Origin: Hofstenia miamia
Taxonomy: Eukaryota > Xenacoelomorpha > Acoela
DNA length: 64,000 bases
Direction of reading: 5' to 3'
NCBI GenBank assembly: GCA_004352715.1
Contig: SCFE01000003.1
Span: 366,050-430,049, forward strand
The position numbers and the translations under genes were made by a program. The notes below the pieces were generated by a model, which worked only from the letters and a program-made list of their open reading frames with translations, searched no databases and was not told where the DNA came from. How positions within the stretch are numbered: the first letter of the stretch is position 1; each line of letters opens with the position of its first letter. Positions 34,960-47,048 of this stretch are shown here, in pieces.

Positions 34960-35231
34960 CATATATATATATATATATATATAAGTANNNNNNNNNNNNN
35001 NNNNNNNNNNNNNNNNNNNNNNNNNNNNNNNNNNNNNNNNNNNNNNNNNNNNNNNNNNNNNNNNNNNNNNNNNNNNNNNNNNNNNNNNNNNNNNNNNNNN
35101 NNNNNNNNNNNNNNNNNNNNNNNNNNNNNNNNNNNNNNNNNNNNNNNNNNNNNNNNNNNNNNNNNNNNNNNNNNNNNNNNNNNNNNNNNNNNNNNNNNNN
35201 NNNNNNTATATATATATATATATATATATAT
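34960..35231. other. 219-N gap flanked by (TA)n tracts
   Basis: TA dinucleotides run up to about 34982 and resume at 35207-35231, around N at 34988-35206. The gap is an assembly break at a microsatellite. The sequence after it, TTGGCGCTAA then TAGCGCTA, resembles 1220-1261. Confidence 0.9.
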
Positions 35232-37994
35232 AGCCCTTGAAATTGGCGCTAAATATTATCTAGCGCTATTTTTCAAATTTACCCTCATATTTAGAGGCAG
35301 TTAGCAATTGGTATGAAGAAAGGGTTCCAACTCGAATCGAACCTAAAAAAGTCAACTCGCGGGAATCTATATAGAATGCTGCAAAAATTAAAAAAGTTAG
35401 GTTAACAAAATATTTTCATCTCGATCTGAACATGTTTGATATAACAGATAAGAAAAATGAGTAATTTTTGAGTTTTTAAATTAACATTGACAATTTAAGT
35501 ACTAGCTTAGCTAAATATTTCCTAATCAAAAAAAGTTTAAATGGAATTTCAAAATATTCTTAAAACGATCACAATTACTAGCAATTTCTGTATGACCTTG
35601 ATCGCTAAATATGGTGTATGCAATTAAAAGCAGGCAATAAACACTTTTAATAGAAATATAACAGGAAAAGCGGCATAGCCTAATACTAATTTGATTTTAT
35701 ATGGAACAAGCGAGACAAAGAGAAAAATAATCAGAAATGACATGTCTGCGTTTATAAAAGCTTTCTGAACTTGAATGACCTCACAAAATAACGCACATTG
35801 CTTCAAACAATGTACACCAAGTTTGAAATCGAATTTCCATACTGGACAATATTAGACCTGGAAGGGGGCAAACAACAGTTCACCTCAGTCAAACAGAAGT
35901 TATTTTTCTATGACCCGGAAAAGCCCAGCATTCACTTGCTGCGTTGGATTTATTAGAGCAAAGAAGTAAATTATATTCAGATAACAGTCTGTAAAAAGTA
36001 TGAACAAAGTAAATTTCTCTTAGAGATGAAACGCTGAGAGAATTGTTAATCTGAACAAAACTTTCATGATAGTTAGCAAACTGCGAACGTGAATTTAGGC
36101 TTTACATAGCAGGACTCAATTGGGTGACAGTTTGATCTAGTGCCCGATCGAATTTTTACTACAGAAAATACTGATATAATTCCTATTTTTACTTACACAA
36201 ATGGTAAAAACCACTTTTGTTATAACCTCCATTTTAACTTTACAAAATTGAACTGTAAACAGCCTTATTCTTGGTGTATTTTTGTGTTGTGCTTGGCCTT
36301 ATTTCCACTGTGAAACATGATTTAGTTGAAATAAAATTTATGTTTTGAATCGTGCTTGATTTTACTGCTTTTGATCAATTCCATAAAAATTTTTTAATAA
36401 GCATCCTCTGAAGAACTGCGGCCTGCAGTGGTGTGTTTTTGTGACCACAATTAAAATATAGCACTACCTTAGTGTGTTAAATATTGAAATACGGCGAAAT
36501 TACTAGAGTTGAGAGTCTGTTAAAAGCCGGTTACAAGAAAGAGTGAAAATGTCTCCGGCGTGAGATTTTTGGGCACTTTTTCAATAACCAAAACTAGAAA
36601 GTACCCATTTACAAGCAGAGAGTGTTAATATGAGCCGATCAGAATATTCAGTAGCCGAATCCGACCAGACCTGAAACGTATATCTTGATTCGCAACACTC
36701 ACGTCTTGGATCATTAGCCATTAATTTGTGTTACTAAACGCCTTAGATCTTTCTCAAATGGAGTGTTGGATAACGTCCGTATCTTTTTTATCAATTAATT
36801 AAGACTTCGTACTCGATCCCGACCCGAAATGCGGTATCCAAGCAAATCTGCATGAAACCTATTCGTTGACTTGATAATTTATTTGTCAGGCCAAAATTTA
36901 CGGTTCCTTCTAATTGACAAAAGTGTTGATCTAGAAAACCTAAAATGGCGATTAGGTTTAAACTTAGCATACAATATCGAATAAGTACAAGTGATTACAG
37001 CTAAAGAAAAAATAGAGGTTCAAATTGAATAAAACATTTAACTCGGGAAGAAATTCCTTCATTGCAGATTTAAAAGTTGCTCTGTTGCAGGTACATTTTA
37101 TGCCTACTTAAACATTTCTACTTGAAAGTATCAATCAAAGAAGCAAAGTTTTGAGAATTATAAATAATTCAACACATAAGAGCGCGCAATGTAAACTTTG
37201 AAAAATGAATTAAATTCAACTGTGATAAGCGTCAGTGCAGCCACATCTGAGACACTCGCTTGGAAATTTAATAAGTTATTTGCCGTGACGTCTGTGAATT
37301 CCAGCTTCTTAGACTTCAAAGAAAGATGTGGAATAAGCAATGAATTCGACAATAAAATATTTCCCGCGAAAATAACGCCATGTATTAAAAGCAAATTCAA
37401 AGATAGCTATTTTTTAATACCATGTAATGAATATACTTAAATGAAATATTTATTAGAGCTTCGACGAATTCTGAATAACAAAAACATAAATAAAATGAGA
37501 AATACACATTTATTGTACAGTACATCCTTAGAACTAGATAGAACATAACGAAACCAGTCTCTAATTTCACACAATGCAACCAAAATCATTACACGTTTCA
37601 TTACCCTATTTGGCGTATTTCATAAATATTACTACTATTAAACCAAGTTTGTTTAATATAATTAAAATGTTTTTCTTTGATAATGAAAATATTAATAAAA
37701 ATATGTAGACATCATTACAGTTCAATGATTCATTAAATTGCTAAAGTAATCATGCATATTGCGTCAATTTCTTCAAATATATTCCAATCAATAAACAACT
37801 TAGGTTTAATAGAAATTTATTAAAGCATACAGTAGAGATAATTTGTCTTAAACATTTGTGAAATTAAAGTTTTCCTGAAAAATAGATTTGAAACATCTAA
37901 AAAGGTTTTGACAACACTGATTCAGCAGTTTCAAAATATCTGACTGTAAGGAAAGAATAACTGATAGTTTATGCAAAATCATTAAATAAAATAA
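35232..37994. other. Non-coding stretch
   Basis: AT-rich, no recognised gene. A G+C-richer patch at 36650-36840 has words such as CCGAATCCGACC and GATCCCGACCCGAA, as in other word-repeat elements of this window. Confidence 0.4.
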
Positions 37995-38227
37995 CCCTAT
38001 ACTAAAGCAGTTCAAATCGGAACATTTATCCGAAACTTTGATTGCTGATCTAATCTGAAGTTGAAGATTGGAAAATAAATATATATAGTTCTATAAAAAA
38101 TTTTGTCAAAATACTTTTTGTTTCTGAAGATGACAAGCCAAAAATAGATTTCAAAAAAGAGGCTCTGAATATGATCCGCTCATATCCCATATATTCCGTA
38201 ACAGACTTGTCAACGAGCCGAAATTTC
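37995..38227. repeat. 233-bp block repeated exactly at 42095-42327
   Basis: The two blocks appear base-identical at an offset of exactly 4100. One ends at the edge of the 1000-N gap and the other begins right after a single N at 42094. This is the signature of overlapping contig ends that were not merged. Confidence 0.85.
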
Positions 38228-39227
38228 NNNNNNNNNNNNNNNNNNNNNNNNNNNNNNNNNNNNNNNNNNNNNNNNNNNNNNNNNNNNNNNNNNNNNNNNN
38301 NNNNNNNNNNNNNNNNNNNNNNNNNNNNNNNNNNNNNNNNNNNNNNNNNNNNNNNNNNNNNNNNNNNNNNNNNNNNNNNNNNNNNNNNNNNNNNNNNNNN
38401 NNNNNNNNNNNNNNNNNNNNNNNNNNNNNNNNNNNNNNNNNNNNNNNNNNNNNNNNNNNNNNNNNNNNNNNNNNNNNNNNNNNNNNNNNNNNNNNNNNNN
38501 NNNNNNNNNNNNNNNNNNNNNNNNNNNNNNNNNNNNNNNNNNNNNNNNNNNNNNNNNNNNNNNNNNNNNNNNNNNNNNNNNNNNNNNNNNNNNNNNNNNN
38601 NNNNNNNNNNNNNNNNNNNNNNNNNNNNNNNNNNNNNNNNNNNNNNNNNNNNNNNNNNNNNNNNNNNNNNNNNNNNNNNNNNNNNNNNNNNNNNNNNNNN
38701 NNNNNNNNNNNNNNNNNNNNNNNNNNNNNNNNNNNNNNNNNNNNNNNNNNNNNNNNNNNNNNNNNNNNNNNNNNNNNNNNNNNNNNNNNNNNNNNNNNNN
38801 NNNNNNNNNNNNNNNNNNNNNNNNNNNNNNNNNNNNNNNNNNNNNNNNNNNNNNNNNNNNNNNNNNNNNNNNNNNNNNNNNNNNNNNNNNNNNNNNNNNN
38901 NNNNNNNNNNNNNNNNNNNNNNNNNNNNNNNNNNNNNNNNNNNNNNNNNNNNNNNNNNNNNNNNNNNNNNNNNNNNNNNNNNNNNNNNNNNNNNNNNNNN
39001 NNNNNNNNNNNNNNNNNNNNNNNNNNNNNNNNNNNNNNNNNNNNNNNNNNNNNNNNNNNNNNNNNNNNNNNNNNNNNNNNNNNNNNNNNNNNNNNNNNNN
39101 NNNNNNNNNNNNNNNNNNNNNNNNNNNNNNNNNNNNNNNNNNNNNNNNNNNNNNNNNNNNNNNNNNNNNNNNNNNNNNNNNNNNNNNNNNNNNNNNNNNN
39201 NNNNNNNNNNNNNNNNNNNNNNNNNNN
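38228..39227. other. 1000-N assembly gap
   Basis: Exactly 1000 N, a size often used for gaps of unknown length. Any reading frame across it is meaningless. Confidence 0.98.
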
Positions 39228-42053
39228 AACGAGTGTTGGCAGAAATCTAAAAACTTAAATTATTTAAATTAAACATCATCTTAATAGTGTGATTGAAAAC
39301 CAGAGACATGATATTGATGGAAATAGTTGCATAAGCTTTGATTACTTGTTTTGCTGTCGTTAAATTGAGGGTTATTTATTTTTATGACATGCTAGTATTT
39401 TAGTCATTTACCAATAATACTGGTGTAGACATAGAATAGAGTTGAAATTGAGTCCGGTTTGTCTAAGAGTTGGAACGGGTCTGATATTTTTAAGAATTGT
39501 GGGTCAGGACTGACTTGAGTTTTTTTGATATAGTAGACATTGTTGTCCTAATAATTTACAGAAATTTATTCTGGGAGTAGCACTGAACTATTTAGTCCCA
39601 GAAAATCTAATAAGTCTTGATGGTCAAGTAGAACATTAATTTTCTCAAATTTTGGGTTGAGCCATAGTCTGTAAAATTCAAATTTAACGCGTTTAGAGTA
39701 TAGCTCTACGATTACGAGAAAATCTAGTTACTACTAAATGTATGGTCAAATTTAACGTCATTGCACTTTAAGTTCTCATTTGGGCGCCGAAATTATTTTC
39801 AATGTATGTCACATGTATAGTAAAATTGCGAGACTTTATTAGTCATTATTAGAAATATGCTTTTCGAACATTTTATACGAACTTATAAACTTTACGAATC
39901 AGGCTCTTAGCCATGGTGGACGAACCCCCCTCCTCGTTTTATTTGCACCTCAAAACCGTGGTTTCGGTTTCGACGTTTTTATTTAACTATTATTGGTATT
40001 AGTAAGAAATTATTCAAGAGAAAGGCACCTTTTTAAATATATTTTCACAACACTAAATTAAGTAGTTAATCAATTAAAACAAATGTACAATTTGTTGCAA
40101 AATTTGTAACATTAACATCATAATGAGCTTAATATAAGTATTATTGAAATAGTTTGGGCCTTCAAAAATTCATTAAAAAATTGGAACATCTTTTAAAGAA
40201 AAAGTATGTATCTTATATAAAATCTTTAAAATCTCATTCTTTACTTAGACTTAAGAAACGTAACTTTACTTCAGTTTTTGAAAAAAGCTCGCGATTGTAA
40301 TCGTGTTATAACTTATAATTTATAAGGTTGTTGATTTGTCTAAGGAAATGTTGACCAAACTGTTTTGAGAATAGAATAGAGTTATTTAGCCATTATTTAA
40401 ATATGTTGTTTACTTACTTGAAGGATGCCCTCTATAAAAGAAACCTTGATATTCAATTTAGAAATTTCAAAGAAAAATGCTTTCAGAACCAGGAAATACA
40501 TTTCCAGGACAATGGTTTTCCTACACTTGCCATTTTATAATTTTTAAATCTGAGTTTTATCATAAACAGAATTCAAGAGTAAAAATTTTAACTGTATTTA
40601 GCATAGAAAAAATTCAAAAGAATTGTTGATTAGTATCGTTTGAAATTCATTGCCTAAGGAAATAAAGAACACTGAAAAATTAAAAGTCTTTAAAAAGCCC
40701 ATTAAAATTTTCGCTAAGCAAAAGTATATCTCTATTATGTCATGAGTAGGATACGAATTCAAGAATAATGATCGTTCCACAAAAAGTTATTGAAGTACTT
40801 TTAGTAGTATATCCTTAGCTTAGTATATTAATTGAAAAAATTATTTTCTAATGTATATGTACATACTTGACTCATGTTAGTAAATTTTATCACGCTATTC
40901 AGATGAATTAATATTAAACTAAAAAATTTTCATTGAAATATCTAAAATTAAATGTCAAACCGCATCGCTAAAGTTCAAGCTGTATTGCTTAAGTCAGTAA
41001 GCAACTTTTTTCATAATTGATGTGACTCATGATAATGGTATGAAAATTTTGAATTATCACTATTTCGTTTTCACTAAGTTATATTCAAGCAATTGCTCTT
41101 AAGTGTTCATAACTAAATTTTGAATAACATGTTATTTTGAGAATCAGTTTTATTTTAAACAACTTTATATAAAGTATTACATTCATTTTTCTATCTAGTA
41201 TATTTAAGAATAATTCAATACTGGGAAATGTTAGTTTTAATAGTAGATTATAGGAATTTTTCCAAATTCATGTTAATACATAAATTATTGTTGAATATTC
41301 TCCAAAACTAAATTCACGTGATTTAACAATTGACATTTACTTACTAATCATTTGACAAAGCAACATTACGCTAAGCACACGAAAAAATACAATTAGGGCA
41401 TTTGCAGGGCAGCTGCCGGATTTTCGAAATGCTCATATACAGGTAAGTTATTTTCATAAATTCTAGAGCAGAAAATTTTAAAATATTCTAAATTAAAAAA
41501 TATTGCAAGTAATTTTGATGAGAAAGGTAAATTAAATGGAGCTGTTAAACAATTTATTTCTGTCATTCTAACTGGTATTAATTGAAAAAAGTATAAAATA
41601 AATCCAATTTGACAGGTGTAATTTATCAAGTGACTTAATATATTGCGCAACAATGTTGATTGCTATAAAATTTTAGAATGCCCAAGTCGTTAATAAAATC
41701 TTATTAACATCATTGCAATTAAAAGATAACCTCGACTCTTAATAAAAGCAAATATTTTGCTGTTGAGTTCACTGAGCTTTCAAAATTTCAGAATTAGCTC
41801 AATTTAGTTTAGAAATATTACTTTTCTGTATTATTGTTAGCTTGGATAGTTGAAGAGGGAGGTTCGCACAATTTAACTTTAATCTTCCATTGCTTTATAG
41901 TAAAAATTTCATTCAAATTTATGAAGCTTTTAAGAACAATTTAACAATGGGGTTCTTTTGAACTGGTGTATGTACCTCTTATAATTAAGTAACAAAATAT
42001 AACACATTCTTTGCAAAATCTTTAATCATTTTTTCTTGATTACTTTAGATCAG
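39228..42053. other. Non-coding contig, possibly misplaced
   Basis: AT-rich sequence between the 1000-N gap and the N at 42094. No gene recognised. Because its neighbours on both sides overlap each other, this contig may not belong here. Confidence 0.4.
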
Positions 42054-42093
42054 ACTTCTCAACGAGCCGATATTTCCAAGCTCGGCTCGGCTC
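42054..42093. mobile_element. Left-end fragment of the CAGACTTGTCAACGAG element family
   Basis: Reads CAGACTTCTCAACGAGCCGA then CAAGCTCGGCTCGGCTC up to the N at 42094. It is a second, slightly diverged copy of the left end at 42302. Confidence 0.6.
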
Positions 42094-42094
42094 N

Positions 42095-42327
42095 CCCTAT
42101 ACTAAAGCAGTTCAAATCGGAACATTTATCCGAAACTTTGATTGCTGATCTAATCTGAAGTTGAAGATTGGAAAATAAATATATATAGTTCTATAAAAAA
42201 TTTTGTCAAAATACTTTTTGTTTCTGAAGATGACAAGCCAAAAATAGATTTCAAAAAAGAGGCTCTGAATATGATCCGCTCATATCCCATATATTCCGTA
42301 ACAGACTTGTCAACGAGCCGAAATTTC
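42095..42327. repeat. Second copy of the 233-bp block
   Basis: Identical to 37995-38227. Here the sequence continues past the point where the first copy ends in N, into the element at 42302-42669. Confidence 0.85.
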
Positions 42328-42669
42328 CAAGCTCGGCTCGTTTAAATTTTGTGTAAGTTCGGCTCGGCTCGCCACATAAAATCTTTGAATGAGGTTCGTT
42401 TTAGCTCGGTATTTTTTTAAAAATATTGTGCTCAAAGAATTTTTTACATAGCTCTTCCTATTATTTAATAAACATTTCTTAAATAAGATTATAGGAAGGC
42501 ATACTGACTGAAAAAATAAGAAAAATCTCCATAATCAAATTAACAAGCAGAACTATAAAAAATGCTTTGCCTATAATAGGCTCGTTTCGGGCTCGTTGTA
42601 TATCAAATACCCTGCTCAAGCTCGACTCGGCTCGGATCGGCTCGGCGTTAGAAGATCGGCTCGTTGACA
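42302..42669. mobile_element. hAT-like miniature element rich in GCTCGGCTCG words
   Basis: The left end is CAGACTTGTCAACGAGCC. The right end is GGCTCGTTGACA, with the outermost CAAGTCTG lost. A relative keeps the full right end, CTCGTTGACAAGTCTG, at 52588-52603. The interior carries GAGCTCGGCTCG-type repeats at both ends. CAG termini suggest hAT; no target duplication is visible because the right end is truncated. Confidence 0.6.
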
Positions 42670-44465
42670 TAATAATAATAAGTTTATACATAACAAAAAT
42701 AAATAAATTTTTCATAACCTTGATTCATACCATATAATGCAGAGTAAATATTTGAATCGTGTAGGCCTATAATACTTCTTCCGATTGCATTTTAAACGAG
42801 GCTTTTGTTAATATGATAATGCAGGGTAGTAACTTATCTGGAATTGACTAACAATTGAACAGACCGACCATACTCAATTATTCATTCCATTAATATCAAT
42901 TTAATTTTCAATACATCAACCGAGTCAATCAATTGAGCTTTGGTTGTTTTATTAATGCTGACGTCAGCATTGAGAAATGGAGGGAGGCAGAAGAACGCAT
43001 TTTGCAATTCGTTTGCAGTACATTTGTAACCTATTATTTACTAAAGATTGATCACCTACCATTAAAAAATTGCTCTTCTTTTACATTTAGTTTAGGGTTA
43101 AATGGCGTCGAAAACGGGGGATGAGGGATACATGAGCCGCCGATAATTTAAGAATGGTAAATATTGTGAATATATATTCTTTGAAAAATACTATTTTTTT
43201 AACAATAACTGACTAAATAAATTTATATTATATGCACTGCCAATTTATGAGGCCTGCACTGATTGAAAGGAATTTTGAAAGTATGTGCAAGTTAACATTT
43301 TTAAACAAACATATATCGCCTGATATCATATTGCTACGACAGGCAATGATTACACATTACAGCCATGGTTCATAGATATTGCATCAACAATAATATTCAT
43401 ACTTAAATAAAAAATAAAAAAGCCTTATTATTTTTAATGTGATCTTTGATAAGGAAAGATCGGTATATGCAAGTAGATTAATGGATTCAATCGAAAGACT
43501 TAAGGGTGGGGGAGTAAATTCACCTTTAATCTTAAGATATTCTATAATTTCGAAAAAGCAAGTCCTTTACGTCATCTTAAAATAAAAATTTTATTTTTTC
43601 GTATCTGGTGTGTTCTCTTTCATTTTGTGGCCACATAATTTACCCATGCTTTGTAATCTTTTAATCCTTAAAAGCATAGATGGGGTGAATTTTGAGCCCG
43701 ATTTGCGATTTCATTGAATTGAGTATGATAGAATGTAATGTTTTCCATGTCCATTATGTTATCTTTATAACTATTTTTCTACTACAAAATACTAAAGATA
43801 TTTTTAAAAATGTCTACAACAATGAGCGGGTGTAACGCCTGGGTAAGATTTCCCCCAGCCTATGCAATCAAATTGTTTCACTTACTAAACAACACTTAAA
43901 TACTCTTAATCATATAACTAACTCACTGATTTTTTAGTGCATACATGTACTATATAAGTCAACTATAAACCGTTTATCTTGTTTTAGATTCAAATATTCT
44001 CATGGATAGACTTGCATGTCTTTCAGCTGAACAGGCTATTATTGAGTGACCTAGATGAATTGTCTTTGGATGGTGCTAGTGACGTTGAAATGAATAATGT
44101 AGCACAAAGTAATGATAGCAATGGCTCAAGCTTATAACCAGCTTCATTTAGCTCAATTGAAAAACAGTCATGTTGAGGATAAATTGTAAGGGTATTGCAA
44201 GAACACCGAATATTTTGCTCAAATGCACAGCTGGTTTTCAACCACAGCAATGTCGTGTACATTCTAAAAATATATTACCACAACACAGACGGGGCAAGAT
44301 TCATCCCTAATAATACATTTGACAAAGATCTGTTCAATATATTTGTAACAAATTCAATAAAAAAATGAAATAATCACTATGTGCAAAGACATATTGAGTC
44401 AGCTGTACAATCAATTACACGTCTTGACACTGATGCTACTTAAGGATTTTTGGTCTTAGCTGGAT
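42670..44465. other. Non-coding stretch
   Basis: A perfect 12-bp palindrome, GCTGACGTCAGC, containing a CRE core lies at 42957-42968. GGGG/CCCC words at about 43500, 43690, 43840 and 44290 may mark ends of decayed miniature elements. No gene recognised. Confidence 0.4.
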
Positions 44466-44653
44466 CATGGATTTCTATAACACTACCAGGATGTGAACTG
44501 GACTTTTGTTATTGACCAAAGCAGGCCGGATGTAAGTGAGAAAGTTAGGTAAACATGTTTACATTTTAATAAATTTCAATGTGATTTAGTTCAGCTGCTT
44601 TGGTCACTTACAAAAGCACAGTTCGCATCCTGGTAGTGTTATAGAAATCCGTG
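44466..44653. mobile_element. Foldback miniature element with 56-bp arms
   Basis: 44469-44524 and 44595-44650 form a long inverted repeat with only a few mismatches (GGATTTCTATAACACTACCA at one outer end), separated by about 70 bp. The ends are CATGG/CCGTG. GCTGGAT flanks it on both sides (44459-44465 and 44654-44660), a likely 7-bp target duplication. A transcript would fold into a long hairpin. Confidence 0.75.
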
Positions 44654-44661
44654 GCTGGATT

Positions 44662-46990
44662 GAATCACATGATGCTTTACGTGAGCTCTGAGATCCCTTA
44701 CATGGTCGTCCTACATTCCTTGCTACAATGTGGATAAACCACTTTCAATTCATTGTCAACACTTTGATTGGATGCTATAGATTAAAGTAATAGACAGAAT
44801 AATAGAGATACTTTTTAAAATTTGTTGAAGCTTGTCAAAAAATTTTAGCCTTGTAGATTTTATAGTATTGATAAGCATTTTGCACCCTTTTGTGGTTGCT
44901 GTTTCTTCAAACAGTTTTTGCCCAGCAAACGAGACAAGTAGGGCAAATATGAATAAAAATTTTTTTTCCTTGTTGACATTGACTCAATGTTGTTTTCATG
45001 GTGTGCATGTGCAAAATTTATTCTCTCTAGATAACAGCACTGGCAAGCCTCCGATTATTACAGTATGCCATTGACACAGTAGACCAGATGTGTCAGGCTT
45101 TAGCGTTTAATGGAAATAAAAAAAACATGACCTCTAGTGTACTTCTATAACATTGTCAATCTAGCAGGCATAAATTATTTGTTGTTTTCAAAGCTTGCTA
45201 TCTCAATGAAAATTCTACGAAAAGCCATAACCATCAATTACCCCTGAGAAAACTTGGCCTTCAACTCATACATAAGCAACTATTTGAAAGATACAATTGT
45301 TATTCTCTATTGAGAGACACGGAACTATGTAGCAAACTTTTTACCCTGATGGTATTGAAGTATAAATACTAAGTATAAGTACCTCATCAGCTGCATCAAA
45401 TGGAACTAAATGAGGAAGATGGTTAGTGTGTCCCTGTAAAATAGATGCTAAAATAAACATATGTGAAAAACTCATTTGCAAAAATCATTTCTTGAAAAAG
45501 ACGAACATTTCATGATAGATTTGCATGGAAAATTAGTATTATTTAACAAAGTAAATGTTTTTGTTTTGTATTTTATCATTAATATGCCAAAATCAACAGG
45601 CGTCATTTCCCCTCCCTCATGCACGTGTGTTAATTTTTTCACCTGAACATTTATGGGTTAATTGAAAGTACCCTACAATTAGAAGTTAGTCAAACATCAG
45701 GTTCTATTGAAAGATATTCCATATTTATTTCTCTAAAATTCTTAAGCAAAATTCAATGGTGTAACAGGTTCATTCAAAATGACTAATGGCTAAAATTAAT
45801 CTCACACATGCACACTTAAAGGAAAGAAATTGAATGGAAATTTATGCGGACAGGTGTGACAGCGGGAGAGTACAGTTGAAACCGGTTTCCTTAGTTCATA
45901 AATCAATAACGGAACATGCCATTTAGCAATCAAAGAAAGCCAATAAACTAATGTGAACTATAATCTTTGAACAGTTGATCACTTTTATGCATGACCAATC
46001 ACAACAACTTCTATAACATGGTCTGGATTAAGAGTGCATTCATGTTGGAAATAATTCATTGCAATGTTTTTCTAATGAAAATTTAGGGCCAATCTCACAT
46101 TTTCGAGATATTATAATTCCAGTTGACATTCCTAGAAAACTAGTAGTTTAAACCGAAATGAAGTCACAATTTCAGCTCTGGATACAAAGTAGGGACTTAT
46201 GCTTGAAGTTGCGGACAGAAATGAAGACAACGTTGTCAAAATTTTTAAACAACACATTAGGCATGTATATATTGAAACAGCCAGGGATAGCAAACAACGC
46301 ATTTTTTGAAAAAAAATAACTGAAGAATATAGTGTTAAAAACGTACAGAAGTTTAATATCACGGGATCGGGCAGGTCATGTATTATAATATCAACCATAT
46401 ACAAAGATCTCAATCGCAAATTTCGTAACAAAAATTAATTCATTCCATGATCACTAACCCACTTGTTCGCACACGAAGGAGATCTTCATGAATTCAAAAT
46501 AAATCCAACAATAATTGAAATAGCGCATATGACACAAAATCATATATGCTCTCTTAACCCATATTTGTTTCGCGCACATTTGTTAACACGATTTCTCCGC
46601 CGAAAGTGTTCCCATTAATCCACATTCTACAACAGCAATGTTGAAATAGCAATACACATACATGCATATACTGTACATATATAATGAATAGAGCCTCAGA
46701 TGTGGATATGCATAATTGCGAAATGATTTGCAAACCAATTCTTAGTGAAATTTTAAATTAACTTGCCTTTGATAAAATATGTACTTGACTATAATTAATC
46801 ATTTTCGCAGATGCATTTGATGATTCAATTGAATTATTTAGTTCAGCCGATAAAAAATCATACAACAAAATACCATTATCTGTGTTAGAAAGTTAATGTT
46901 TCATTTAAGATTTAGTATTATGAATTTGGAAAATAGTAGGGCACGGCGATCTAACAAAAATATTGATAGTACGATATTTTTTTAATATCA
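44662..46990. other. Non-coding stretch
   Basis: AT-rich; no recognised gene or element. Confidence 0.4.
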
Positions 46991-46994
46991 CGAC

Positions 46995-47048
46995 ATATAG
47001 GTATCGTTATAATGTAAATTGAAAAATTAGATTTGTCGATACCTATAT
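46995..47048. repeat. Inverted repeat ATATAGGTATCG
   Basis: A perfect 12-bp inverted repeat (46995-47006 and 47037-47048). It sits in a region with several TATCG/CGATA words, probably part of a decayed miniature element. Confidence 0.4.

Noticed and set aside
34884-35240. Open frame through (TA)n and the 219-N gap
   Set aside because: It consists of Tyr-Ile repeats from TA dinucleotides and unknown bases.
35320-35350. tRNA B-box-like GGTTCGATTCG on the minus strand
   Set aside because: There is no A box or cloverleaf pairing around it.
38171-39250. Long open reading frame across the 1000-N gap
   Set aside because: Almost all of it is N; the real sequence at each end is a few codons and the gap size is arbitrary.
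42957-42968. GCTGACGTCAGC palindrome as a functional CRE
   Set aside because: It is an isolated motif with no gene or promoter nearby; a perfect 8-mer of this kind is expected occasionally by chance.
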